A stretch of DNA of 64,000 nt, from NCBI RefSeq assembly GCF_900100005.1, contig NZ_FNEB01000002.1, positions 62,001 through 126,000 on the forward strand. Reading direction: 5' to 3'. Below are positions 54,653-62,753 of the stretch, piece by piece. Made by a program: the position numbers and the translations under genes. The stretch is from Lutimaribacter saemankumensis. Lineage in GTDB: Bacteria; Pseudomonadota; Alphaproteobacteria; Rhodobacterales; Rhodobacteraceae. The first letter of the stretch is position 1; each line of letters begins with the position of its first letter. The notes under the pieces are model-generated. The model saw only the letters and a program-made list of their open reading frames with translations, had not been told where the DNA came from and made no database searches.

Positions 54653-55171
54653 ATGTTACCTTCGCTGACCCTCGTTCTTGGTGGAGCCGCTTCGGGCAAG
54701 TCCTCATACGCCGAGGAGTTGGCCGAAAGAGCTTCGCGAACCAGGCTCTATCTTGCGACCGCACACGCGGGTGATGACGAGATGGCCGCCAAGATCGCCG
54801 CACATCGCGCCCGCCGTGGTGATGGATGGGACACGGTAGAGGCGCCGCTGGACCCGGCACCGGCGCTGGCCGCCGCCAAGTCAGGCGTCGTGTTGTTCGA
54901 TTGTGCCACCATGTGGCTCAGCAATCACCTGATGGCCGATCACGATATCGAGATGGAAACCGGAAACCTGCTTGCCGCTCTGTCCGCCTGCCCTGCCCCT
55001 GTCATCGTGGTAAGCAACGAGCTCGGTCTGTCTATCGTGCCGGAAAACGCCCTTGCCCGTCGATTCCGCCAGGCACAGGGCGAGCTGAACCAGTGTCTTG
55101 CGCGGCAGGCCGGGCTGGTCGTGTTCGTGGCGGCAGGCTTGCCGATGGCGATGAAAGGAGCGCTGCCGTGA
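54653..55171 (+). CDS. cobU: Adenosylcobinamide kinase / guanylyltransferase
   Basis: 172 aa from the ATG at 54653 (MLPSLTLVLGGAASGKSSYAEEL); the upstream frame enters the divergent promoter. P-loop GGAASGKS, the YLATAHAGDDEMAAKIAAHRARRGDGW block with the guanylylated His (AHRARR), DCATMWLSNHL and NELGLSIVPENALARRFRQAQGELNQ. It phosphorylates adenosylcobinamide and transfers GMP in the late cobalamin pathway. It overlaps the CobC-like phosphatase by 4 bp and is divergent from rpoH2. Confidence 0.96.
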   Translation: MLPSLTLVLGGAASGKSSYAEELAERASRTRLYLATAHAGDDEMAAKIAAHRARRGDGWDTVEAPLDPAPALAAAKSGVVLFDCATMWLSNHLMADHDIEMETGNLLAALSACPAPVIVVSNELGLSIVPENALARRFRQAQGELNQCLARQAGLVVFVAAGLPMAMKGALP

Positions 55172-55740
55172 CGCGTTTTTTCTGGATTCGGCACGGTCCG
55201 ACGCACGCAAAATCAATGGTTGGATGGTCGGACCTGCCCGCCGATCTGTCGGACCGCGCCGCGCTGGAGAGGCTGCACGATTTCCTGCCCGACACTGCGG
55301 TTGTCATATCGTCCGACCTGTCGCGCGCGGTCGATACCGCCGATGCGATTGCCCGTGACCGGCCAAGGTTGCCCCACGACCGGGATCTGCGCGAGATGAA
55401 TTTCGGTGACTGGGAATTGAAACGCTTCGACGAGATCGACGATCAGGACCATATCCGCGCCTTCTGGGACGATCCGGGCGATGTGCGCCCGCCAAACGGC
55501 GAAAGCTGGCACGAGGTTTCGGCGCGCGCAGACCGCGCCGTTGCCCGCCTCATATCTGCGCATCCCGGACGCGACATCGTTGCGGTGGCACATTTCGGCG
55601 TGATCCTGACCCAGCTTCAACATGGGTTGGGTATCGGCGCTTATGACGTTTTCGCGCACAGGATCGACAACCTGTCAGTTACCGAACTGACGCTGAGGCC
55701 AGATGGATGGCAGGTCGGGCGAATAAATCACTGTCCGTGA
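55168..55740 (+). CDS. Histidine phosphatase, probable alpha-ribazole phosphatase (CobC-like)
   Basis: 190 aa starting with GTG at 55168 in a GTGA overlap with cobU, after GAAAGGAG. The phosphohistidine motif is WIRHGPTHA, the second catalytic His is in VAVAHFGVI, and EMNFGDWE is the phosphoglycerate-mutase-family acid segment. CobC removes phosphate from alpha-ribazole 5'-phosphate in nucleotide loop assembly. The coupling to cobU is the main reason for preferring this role to a generic phosphatase. Confidence 0.82.
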   Translation: MTRFFWIRHGPTHAKSMVGWSDLPADLSDRAALERLHDFLPDTAVVISSDLSRAVDTADAIARDRPRLPHDRDLREMNFGDWELKRFDEIDDQDHIRAFWDDPGDVRPPNGESWHEVSARADRAVARLISAHPGRDIVAVAHFGVILTQLQHGLGIGAYDVFAHRIDNLSVTELTLRPDGWQVGRINHCP

Positions 55741-55817
55741 TTGCCTGCCCAACGAAACGTCGTTTCCCCACCCGCGACTTGCTGCGTATCGTAGAGCGAA
55801 ACCAGTGAGGGCGCGAT

Positions 55818-56693
55818 ATGACTTATGATCTCCTGATTGGCCAACGGGGCTATTCCTCCTGGTCGCTGCGGGGCTGGCTTCCCTTCGATGCGTTCGACAT
55901 CCCGTGCCGTGTGCACCGCACAGAACTCTACGGCCCGGATTTCGCCGCCGAGGTCACGGCCTTCGCCGGTGGCCGGACCGTTCCCGCCGCAAAAGCCCCG
56001 GATGGCAGCCGATTGACCGACTCGTTGGCGATCGCTTGGCACCTGGCCGACCAGTTCCCCGACCGGGGGCTGTTGCCGCCTGCGGGACCGGACCGCGCGA
56101 TGGCACAGAACCTGATCTCGGAAATGCACACCGGGTTTGGTGCGCTGCGGCAAGCCTGCCCGATGAACCTGCTGACCGGCTGGGCCGGGTTTCAGCCCTC
56201 AGACTCGGTACATGCCGATCTGCAACGCATAGACTCTCTATGGGAAGCCGCGCTCGCGCGGTCCGGCGGGCCGTTTCTGTTCGGCGCCTACACACTGGCG
56301 GACGTGTTCTATGCCCCCGTGGCCGCGCGGATCGGAGGATATGCTTTGCCGGTAGGGTCAGTGGCGCGCGCCTATGTCGAGGCACATCTTGCCCATCCGC
56401 CGATGCGGCGCTGGCGCGCGATGGCGATAGCGGAAAACCGTGTGCTGGATGTCTATGACCAGCCGCTTGAAAGGATGCCCTACCCCGCGCCCACGCCGCT
56501 GCCCGCCAAGGCGGTGGATGAAGGCCCGTCGATCAACGGCACTTGCCCCTATTCGGGCAAACCGGCCACGCATTTCCTTGAACTGGATGGCCGCATCTGG
56601 GGATTCTGCAATGCGTTCTGCCGCGACAAGACGGTGGCCGACCCAGAAGCATGGCCCAAATTCATGGCGATGGTTGCAGGGGCGTCAGGCTGA
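55818..56693 (+). CDS. Glutathione S-transferase with C-terminal TRASH/YHS-like cysteine domain
   Basis: 291 aa. The thioredoxin-fold N-domain has QRGYSSWSLRGWL (SSWS with the likely catalytic Ser) and TDSLAIAWHLADQFP for the gamma-glutamyl site. A helical GST_C domain runs to about residue 215 (LADVFYAPVAARI). Beyond this a ~50-residue tail has Cys243, Cys264 and Cys268, i.e. CX20CX3C, in GTCPYSGKPATHF and WGFCNAFCRDKT. This matches the CX19-22CX3C form of TRASH/YHS metal-binding modules. Substrate and metal are unknown. It stands alone between the cob genes and comM. Confidence 0.85.
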   Translation: MTYDLLIGQRGYSSWSLRGWLPFDAFDIPCRVHRTELYGPDFAAEVTAFAGGRTVPAAKAPDGSRLTDSLAIAWHLADQFPDRGLLPPAGPDRAMAQNLISEMHTGFGALRQACPMNLLTGWAGFQPSDSVHADLQRIDSLWEAALARSGGPFLFGAYTLADVFYAPVAARIGGYALPVGSVARAYVEAHLAHPPMRRWRAMAIAENRVLDVYDQPLERMPYPAPTPLPAKAVDEGPSINGTCPYSGKPATHFLELDGRIWGFCNAFCRDKTVADPEAWPKFMAMVAGASG

Positions 56694-56763
56694 CACCGCG
56701 CTCTTTCCCCCGACACGCGCCTGCGCGGCGTTCGGGGGCGCAAACCCCCGGCCAAATCCCGCG

Positions 56764-56815
56764 TTAACCATTCCTTCACCGCTTGGCCCTTACCTCTTCA
56801 TGGGGCGTTAACCTT
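56764..56815 (+). promoter_or_regulatory. Two CtrA-like half-sites upstream of comM
   Basis: TTAACCAT at 56764-56771 and TTAACCTT at 56808-56815, each preceded by GCG and 44 bp apart. They lie 64 and 20 bp before the comM start. GC-rich hairpins around 56715-56755 belong to the end of the preceding transcript. Confidence 0.45.
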
Positions 56816-56835
56816 GATGCGGAGCGGATGCGGGG

Positions 56836-58335
56836 ATGGTGGCACGGGCCTATACGGTGGCCTTCGAAGGGGTGAGCGCGCGCACGGTCGAGGTGCAATG
56901 CGCCGTCACGCCCGGCTTGCCGGCCTTTTCGATCGTCGGCCTGCCCGACAAGGCCGTGAGCGAGGCCCGCGACCGTGTGCGGACGGCGCTCAGCTCTCTG
57001 GCGATCGCCCTCCCGTCCAAAAGGATCACGGTGAACCTGTCGCCCGCCGACCTGCCCAAGGAAGGCAGCCATTTCGACCTGCCGATCGCACTTGCGCTGC
57101 TGGCGGCGCTTGAAATCATCCCCGCCGACGCGACAGAGGGCACGACCGCGTTGGGGGAACTGTCGCTCGACGGATCGCTGTTCGCGGTCGTGGGCGCACT
57201 GCCCGCCGCAATGGCCGCGGCCGAGGAAGAGCGGGTGCTGCTTTGCCCCGCTGCATCGGGTGCCGAGGCAGCCTGGGTCGGTGCTGCGCAGGTCATCGCG
57301 GCCCCGACACTGGCCGACGTGGTGCGGCACTATACCGGCCAGTCGCCTCTGCCGCCGGCCGAACCCGGCGAGGTGGTGGATACCACCGGCACACGCTGCC
57401 TGCGCGACGTGAAGGGGCAGGAACGGGCCAAACGTGCGCTGGAAATCGCCGCTGCGGGGCGTCATCACCTGATGATGGTGGGCACTCCGGGGTCGGGCAA
57501 ATCCATGCTTGCGGCCCGCATCCCGGGCATCCTGCCGCCACTGACACCGGCCGAGGCGCTGGAGACTTCGATGATCCATTCGCTTGCCGGGCTTCTGGAT
57601 GCGGGCGGCATCAACCGGACGCGCCCGTTTCGCGAACCGCACCACACGGCGTCGATGGCGGCCATCGTCGGCGGCGGACGGCGTGCCGGACCGGGCGAAA
57701 TCAGCCTGGCGCATAATGGCGTCCTGTTCATGGACGAATTCCCCGAATTTCCGCGCACCGTGCTGGAAACCCTGCGCCAGCCCATCGAAACCGGCGAGGT
57801 CATGGTCGCGCGCGCAAACGCCCATGTGAAATACCCCTGCCGGTTCATGCTGATCGCGGCGGCGAACCCGTGCAAGTGCGGGTATCTTTCCGATCCCGCG
57901 CGGGCCTGTTCGCGCGCACCCGTCTGCGGAGAAGATTACATGGGCCGCATCTCGGGCCCGCTGATGGACCGGTTCGACCTGCGCGTCGAGGCGCCGCCGG
58001 TCGGGTTCACCGATCTCGACCTGCCGCCATCGGGCGACAGGTCTGCCGAAGTGGCCGCCAGGGTGGCCGCCGCGCGCGCACGTCAAATCGCGCGGGGCGG
58101 GCTGAACGCCGACCTCGAGGGCAGCATGCTCGAACAGGTTGCCACGCCCGACGCCGAGGGCCGTGCACTGCTAACGCGCGTCGCCGAGCGGTTCGGCCTG
58201 TCCGCCCGCGGGTTTCACCGCGTGATGCGGGTCGCGCGGACAATCGCGGATCTCGAAGACAGCACCGATGTGCGCCAGCCGCATGTCGCCGAGGCGGTCA
58301 GTTACCGGCTGACGATGGCAGGTGACGGCGGATAA
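56836..58335 (+). CDS. comM: Mg-chelatase-like AAA+ ATPase ComM (YifB)
   Basis: 499 aa. An N-terminal Lon-like domain (CAVTPGLPAFSIVGLPDKAVSEARDRVRTAL) is followed by the AAA core: Walker A GTPGSGKS, FREPHHTASMAAIVGGG and Walker B NGVLFMDEFPEF. The insert ANPCKCGYLSDPARACSRAPVCG carries the conserved Cys cluster. ComM is a hexameric helicase that speeds branch migration during natural transformation; in Rhodobacter capsulatus it is required for gene transfer agent recipients and is CtrA-controlled. The last 38 bp overlap the convergent hydrolase gene. Confidence 0.96.
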   Translation: MVARAYTVAFEGVSARTVEVQCAVTPGLPAFSIVGLPDKAVSEARDRVRTALSSLAIALPSKRITVNLSPADLPKEGSHFDLPIALALLAALEIIPADATEGTTALGELSLDGSLFAVVGALPAAMAAAEEERVLLCPAASGAEAAWVGAAQVIAAPTLADVVRHYTGQSPLPPAEPGEVVDTTGTRCLRDVKGQERAKRALEIAAAGRHHLMMVGTPGSGKSMLAARIPGILPPLTPAEALETSMIHSLAGLLDAGGINRTRPFREPHHTASMAAIVGGGRRAGPGEISLAHNGVLFMDEFPEFPRTVLETLRQPIETGEVMVARANAHVKYPCRFMLIAAANPCKCGYLSDPARACSRAPVCGEDYMGRISGPLMDRFDLRVEAPPVGFTDLDLPPSGDRSAEVAARVAAARARQIARGGLNADLEGSMLEQVATPDAEGRALLTRVAERFGLSARGFHRVMRVARTIADLEDSTDVRQPHVAEAVSYRLTMAGDGG

Positions 58336-59227
58336 AGCCGGCCGTCTGACCGATCGCCTCGCGCGCCTCGGGAAACCAGCCGTCGAAAATCTGCCAGACA
58401 TGCGGTGCACCCGGCCAGATATCCAGTCTCACCTCGGCCCCGGCCTGACGCAGTTTCTCGGCCATGCGCACCGCGTCGTCGCGCAGGATCTCGGTATCGG
58501 CAACCTGCAGGAACACAGGGGGACAGCCAGGGAAATCGGCAAAAAGCGGCGAGGCACGCGGATCGTCTGCGGGGGTGTCGCCCAGGATCATCCTGGCCAG
58601 CTCCTGCACCCTGTCGCCCGGGAAAAAATGGTCGCGCTTTGCGTTTTCGCGCACTGAACCGCCAGAAAACGTCTGATCGCAAAACGGAGACCACGCAAAC
58701 ACAGCCGCAGGCGCCTGATCCCGCTGACAAAGTCGGGCCAACAGGGCAAGCGCCATGCCGCCCCCGGCGCTATCCCCGCCCAGCACGATATCGTCCGGCG
58801 CGTATCCGATGGACAAAAGATGCGCATGTGCGGCCTCGGCATCCATCAATTGCGCCGGGACGGGATGCTCGGGCGCAAGCGCGTAAGCGGGCAGAAAGGC
58901 GCGCAAGCCGCTGAGTTCGCACAGCCGCGCCACCATGCGCTTGTGCGTGTGCGGGCTGCCGGCAAGATAACCGCCGCCATGCAGATACAGCAGAACCTTG
59001 CCCGGTTCGGGCCGCGCCTGCGCCGACACCCACAAGGCGCGGCGCAGCTTTCCCTGCGCGGCCATGTAGGTGACCGGCAGGTAGAGCGCGAAAGGCACGT
59101 CACGGAAGAACAGGCGCGCCGACCGGTTCAGATACCGGCGCAGCAGCGCGGGGTCCTGGGCGCGCGCGTTGACGGACCGCACCAGCGGACGCATGGCGCC
59201 TGCCAGCAGGCGCATCCGCAAGCTCAT
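58298..59227 (-). CDS. Alpha/beta hydrolase, hormone-sensitive-lipase family esterase
   Basis: 309 aa. The HSL signature is [12 protein letters not shown] (oxyanion hole). The nucleophile elbow is [12 protein letters not shown], with Asp in [12 protein letters not shown] and His in [10 protein letters not shown] completing the triad. No signal peptide. The substrate is probably a short acyl ester. The start overlaps the gshB stop by 4 bp, and the 3' end overlaps comM by 38 bp. A bacterial HSL gene coupled to glutathione synthetase has no obvious pathway meaning. Confidence 0.92.
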   Translation of the reverse strand: MSLRMRLLAGAMRPLVRSVNARAQDPALLRRYLNRSARLFFRDVPFALYLPVTYMAAQGKLRRALWVSAQARPEPGKVLLYLHGGGYLAGSPHTHKRMVARLCELSGLRAFLPAYALAPEHPVPAQLMDAEAAHAHLLSIGYAPDDIVLGGDSAGGGMALALLARLCQRDQAPAAVFAWSPFCDQTFSGGSVRENAKRDHFFPGDRVQELARMILGDTPADDPRASPLFADFPGCPPVFLQVADTEILRDDAVRMAEKLRQAGAEVRLDIWPGAPHVWQIFDGWFPEAREAIGQTAGFIRRHLPSSAGN

Positions 59228-60159
59228 GCGCGGCGGGCCTCGATCGCCTCCCAGATCTTTTCGGCGGCATTCGTGCCGTCGAAACGCTCCAGCTCCTGAA
59301 TGCCGGTGGGCGAGGTGACGTTGATTTCGGTCAGGTAGTCGCCGATCACGTCGATCCCGACGAATATCTGACCCTTTTCGCGCAGAAGCGGGCCGATGCG
59401 GTCGCAGATCTCGCGGTCGCGGTCGGACAGACCGATCTTTTCGGGGCGGCCGCCCACATGCATGTTCGACCGGGTCTCGCCCGCGGCAGGCACACGGTTG
59501 ATCGCGCCCACGGGTTCACCATCGACCAGGATCACGCGCTTGTCGCCATTGCTGACCGCTGGGAGGTATTTCTGCACGATGAGCGGTTCACGCGAAAAGC
59601 CGGTGAACAGTTCATGCAGGGACGACAGGTTTCGATCGGTCTCGGTCAGGCGGAACACGCCCGCCCCGCCATTGCCGTAAAGCGGCTTTAGGATCACGTC
59701 GCCATGCTGATCCTTGAAGCGGCGGATCGTCGCCAGATCCCGTGCGATCGTGGTGGGCGGGGTCAGGTCGGGGAAATCCAGCACGAGCAGTTTTTCGGGA
59801 TAGTTGCGCACCCAGAACGGATCGTTCACCACCAGCGTTTTCGGATGGATGCGCTGCAGCAAATGCGTCGTGGTGATGTAGAACATGTCAAAGGGCGGAT
59901 CCTGGCGCAGCCAGACCACGTCGAATTCCGACAGGTCGACTTCGGCCTCGTCACCAAGGCTGAAGTGATCGCCGATCTTGCGGCGAACGGTCAGCGGCCA
60001 GCCTCGTGCGGTTACGCGCCCTTCCTGGTAGGCCAGGTTTTCGGGTGTGTAGTAAAACAGCTCGTGCCCGCGCTTCTGCGCCTCTTCGGCGATGCGGAAT
60101 GTGCTGTCGGCATTGATGTCGATCGGACCGATCGGGTCCATCTGAAAGGCGATTTTCAT
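59224..60159 (-). CDS. gshB: Glutathione synthetase
   Basis: 311 aa starting [34 protein letters not shown] at 60159, the GshB N-terminus. ATP-grasp features: [18 protein letters not shown] (small ATP loop), [28 protein letters not shown] and the metal segment [25 protein letters not shown]. It adds glycine to gamma-glutamylcysteine. Neighbours are yraN and rsmI upstream in the same direction. Confidence 0.97.
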   Translation of the reverse strand: MKIAFQMDPIGPIDINADSTFRIAEEAQKRGHELFYYTPENLAYQEGRVTARGWPLTVRRKIGDHFSLGDEAEVDLSEFDVVWLRQDPPFDMFYITTTHLLQRIHPKTLVVNDPFWVRNYPEKLLVLDFPDLTPPTTIARDLATIRRFKDQHGDVILKPLYGNGGAGVFRLTETDRNLSSLHELFTGFSREPLIVQKYLPAVSNGDKRVILVDGEPVGAINRVPAAGETRSNMHVGGRPEKIGLSDRDREICDRIGPLLREKGQIFVGIDVIGDYLTEINVTSPTGIQELERFDGTNAAEKIWEAIEARRA

Positions 60160-60216
60160 GGGCCTCGCTCCGGTTGCGGCATGCCTTACATGGCGCAAGG
60201 GCGCGGCAGAGGCAAA

Positions 60217-60630
60217 TCAGAATTCGCCGAACGCGTTTTCCAGAACCTCGACACGGCCCTGCCCGTCGACCATTGCCAGGTCGAATCGCATATCCGACAG
60301 CAGGCCATCCGGCTGGCTGCCTGAGAATTCCTGCGCGGCGGTACAGATGCGCCCAATCTGACGGGGCGACAACGCCGCAATCGCGCGGTCAAAGCTGCGC
60401 GCGGCCTTGACCTCGACGAAAACAAGGCCGGTTTCGTCGCGCAGTACCAAGTCGATCTCGCCACCCTTGCCGCGCCAGCGTTTCGCCAGCAGCCGGGCGC
60501 CGGCCTGTTCATAACGACGCGCAACGCTGTCTTCGGCGGCGGCGCCGGCAAGCCACGCGCATTTTCCCCGCCTTTGCCTGGCCGCTACAGGTGTCGCGGC
60601 CACCGTGCCGGGATCGAAATGCCGTGTCAT
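60217..60630 (-). CDS. YraN/UPF0102 family endonuclease-like protein
   Basis: 137 aa, with a start overlapping the rsmI stop by 4 bp. The restriction-endonuclease-like core is AAEDSVARRYEQAGARLLAKRWRGKGGEIDLVLRDETGLVFVEVKAARS: the GEIDLV and FVEVKAR-type motifs give the D-ExK metal site. YraN is widely conserved beside rsmI and lppC, as here, and its physiological role is unsettled. Confidence 0.93.
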   Translation of the reverse strand: MTRHFDPGTVAATPVAARQRRGKCAWLAGAAAEDSVARRYEQAGARLLAKRWRGKGGEIDLVLRDETGLVFVEVKAARSFDRAIAALSPRQIGRICTAAQEFSGSQPDGLLSDMRFDLAMVDGQGRVEVLENAFGEF

Positions 60631-61502
60631 TCCCTGTCTCTCTCCAGCTTGAGGGCCATCTGGTACAGCTTGCGTCGCGGCAGGCCCGTTTCGGCGCTGA
60701 CCGCATCCGCCGCATCCCTGACAGAGTGGTCCGAAAGCGCCCGGCGCAGCAAGGTTTCTAGGTCATCGTCGTTAACAGAAGACGAATGCGCACGATCCAC
60801 CAGGACCACGATTTCGCCGCGCGGGGGATCGGTTTCGCAGCTTTCGGCCAGTTCTGCGAGCGTGCCGCTGCGCACCTCTTCGAATTTCTTGGTCAGTTCC
60901 CGGCACAGCCGCGCCTGCCGCGTCGCGCCCAGACTGTCGGCGGCATCGCGCAGCATCGCGGCCACCCGTTTCGGCGATTCGTAGAAAACCAGGGTCGCCG
61001 GCACGTCCCGCAGCGCCAGGAGGGCGGATTTCCGCTGCCCCTTGCTGTTGGGAAGAAAACCTTCGAACAGGAAACGATCGGTGGGCAGCCCCGCAATGCT
61101 CAGCGCGGTGACCGCCGCCACCGGCCCCGGTGCCGCGGTCACCGGGGCACCGGCCTCGCGCGCGGCCCGCACAAGATCGAAACCGGGGTCGGCGACCAGC
61201 GGGGTTCCCGCCTCCGAGGCGTAGACGACCGAACGCCCCTCGGCCAGCCATTGCAGGATTTTCGGGCGCATCCTTGCGCCGTTATGTTCGTGATAGGCCA
61301 CAAGCGGGCGTTCGCCCAGCGGCACGCCGTGAATGTCCATCAGCTTGCGCAGGCTGCGGGTGTCTTCGGCGGCCAGCGCATCGGCGGATGCCAGCAGGTC
61401 CAGCGACCTGAGCGTGATGTCACGGGCGTTGCCCAGCGGCGTCGCGATCAGGTAGAGCCCCGGTGCAAGTTCCCGCCTTTCCCAATTCTGCACTGGACCC
61501 AT
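60627..61502 (-). CDS. rsmI: 16S rRNA (cytidine-1402-2'-O)-methyltransferase
   Basis: 291 aa. The tetrapyrrole-methylase fold has LYLIATPLGNARDITLRSLDLLASADALAAEDTR at the N-terminus, then SEAGTPLVADPGFDLVRAA (SAM site) and FEGFLPNSKGQRKSALLALRDVPATLVFYESPKR. It methylates the ribose of C1402 at the decoding centre. Divergent from the LppC-like gene and coupled to yraN, as in many proteobacteria. Confidence 0.97.
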   Translation of the reverse strand: MGPVQNWERRELAPGLYLIATPLGNARDITLRSLDLLASADALAAEDTRSLRKLMDIHGVPLGERPLVAYHEHNGARMRPKILQWLAEGRSVVYASEAGTPLVADPGFDLVRAAREAGAPVTAAPGPVAAVTALSIAGLPTDRFLFEGFLPNSKGQRKSALLALRDVPATLVFYESPKRVAAMLRDAADSLGATRQARLCRELTKKFEEVRSGTLAELAESCETDPPRGEIVVLVDRAHSSSVNDDDLETLLRRALSDHSVRDAADAVSAETGLPRRKLYQMALKLERDRE

Positions 61503-61577
61503 CCCCCTTGGCGTTTATTATCGCCCCGGCTAGACTGCGGCCTTCGTGCCGCCAAGACCCAGGGAGCTTTGTCGTTC

Positions 61578-62753
61578 ATGTTTGCTGTTTTGACCCCCGC
61601 CCGCAAGGTGTTGTGGCGCCTCGTCGCGTTGCTGTCGATCCTGTGGCTGGCCGCCTGTCAGACCGTGACCACGGGCGGTGGCGGCCCACGCATCAATCCC
61701 GACGACGCCGTGCCGGTGGCGCTGCTGGTGCCGCGAGGCGGTGGAAACCCAGGCGATGACGTGCTCGCCCAATCCCTGGAAAACGCCGCGCGCCTGGCTA
61801 TTGCCGATCTCGACGGCGTGGCCATCGACCTGCGGGTCTATGCGACGGGCGGCAATGCTGCGCAGGCGCAGCAATCCGCCAAGCAGGCCGTCAGCGACGG
61901 CGCCAAGATCATCCTGGGCCCCGTCTACGCAGAATCCGCGAACGCGGTGGCCGTGGCTGTGGCCCCGCGCAATGTCAACGTGCTGTCCTTTTCCAACAAC
62001 ACCACCATCGCCGGCGGCAATCTGTGGGTGTTGGGGCCGACCTTCCAGAACACGGCGGACCGCCTGGTGAACTATGCCACGGCGCAGGGCAAATCCCGCA
62101 TCCTGGTCGTGCATTCCAGCGACGTGGCGGGGCAGTTGGGCAACCAGGCGATCCAGCAGGCGATTTCGACGGCCGGCGCGACGCTGGCGGGCACGGTCTC
62201 GCACGAATTCTCCCAGCAGGGCGTGGTCAACGCTGTCCCGCAAATCGTCTCGACCGCGCGCGGCAATGCGGCCGATGCCATCTTCATGACGGCGAATTCC
62301 GCCGGCGCGCTTCCCCTGCTCAGCCAGATGCTGCCCGAGGCCGGGCTTGGCCCCGACGTGGCGCAGTATATCGGCCTGTCGCGCTGGGATATCCCGGCCC
62401 AGACGCTGGACCTGCCGGGCGTGCAGAACGGCTGGTTCGCCGTTCCCGACCCGCAGAAATCCGCCGCGTTCCGCAGCCGCTACGAGGCGGCGAACGGTTC
62501 GGCGCCGCATCCGATCGGGTCGCTTGCCTATGACGGCATCGCGGCCATCGGCGCGCTGGTGAAAAATGGCCAGTCGAACGCGCTCAGCGGGGCCGCGCTG
62601 ACGCAGAGCGCGGGCTTTCAGGGAACTGGCGGTATTTTCCGCCTGCTGCCCAATGGCACGAACCAGCGCGGCCTTGCCGTGGCCACGATCCGCAACAGAC
62701 AGGTGGTTGTGATTGACCCAGCTCCAAGAGCATTCGGCGGCGCCGGCCTCTGA
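61578..62753 (+). CDS. LppC/LpoA-like lipoprotein, penicillin-binding protein activator
   Basis: 391 aa from the ATG at 61578. Although the frame is open back to 60786, that part is antisense to rsmI. A lipoprotein signal ends LWLAACQT. The rest is a periplasmic binding protein type 1 fold (VPVALLVPRGGGNPGDDVLAQSLENAARLAI, ILGPVYAESANAVA, FSNNTTIAGGNLWVLGPT). It lacks the N-terminal TPR-like domain of E. coli LpoA, so a role in activating PBPs is by analogy. The rsmI-yraN-lppC neighbourhood supports the family. Confidence 0.88.
   Translation: MFAVLTPARKVLWRLVALLSILWLAACQTVTTGGGGPRINPDDAVPVALLVPRGGGNPGDDVLAQSLENAARLAIADLDGVAIDLRVYATGGNAAQAQQSAKQAVSDGAKIILGPVYAESANAVAVAVAPRNVNVLSFSNNTTIAGGNLWVLGPTFQNTADRLVNYATAQGKSRILVVHSSDVAGQLGNQAIQQAISTAGATLAGTVSHEFSQQGVVNAVPQIVSTARGNAADAIFMTANSAGALPLLSQMLPEAGLGPDVAQYIGLSRWDIPAQTLDLPGVQNGWFAVPDPQKSAAFRSRYEAANGSAPHPIGSLAYDGIAAIGALVKNGQSNALSGAALTQSAGFQGTGGIFRLLPNGTNQRGLAVATIRNRQVVVIDPAPRAFGGAGL

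Noticed and set aside
60786-61577. N-terminal extension of the LppC-like frame by 264 codons
   Set aside because: It is wholly antisense to rsmI. The lipoprotein signal begins at 61578.
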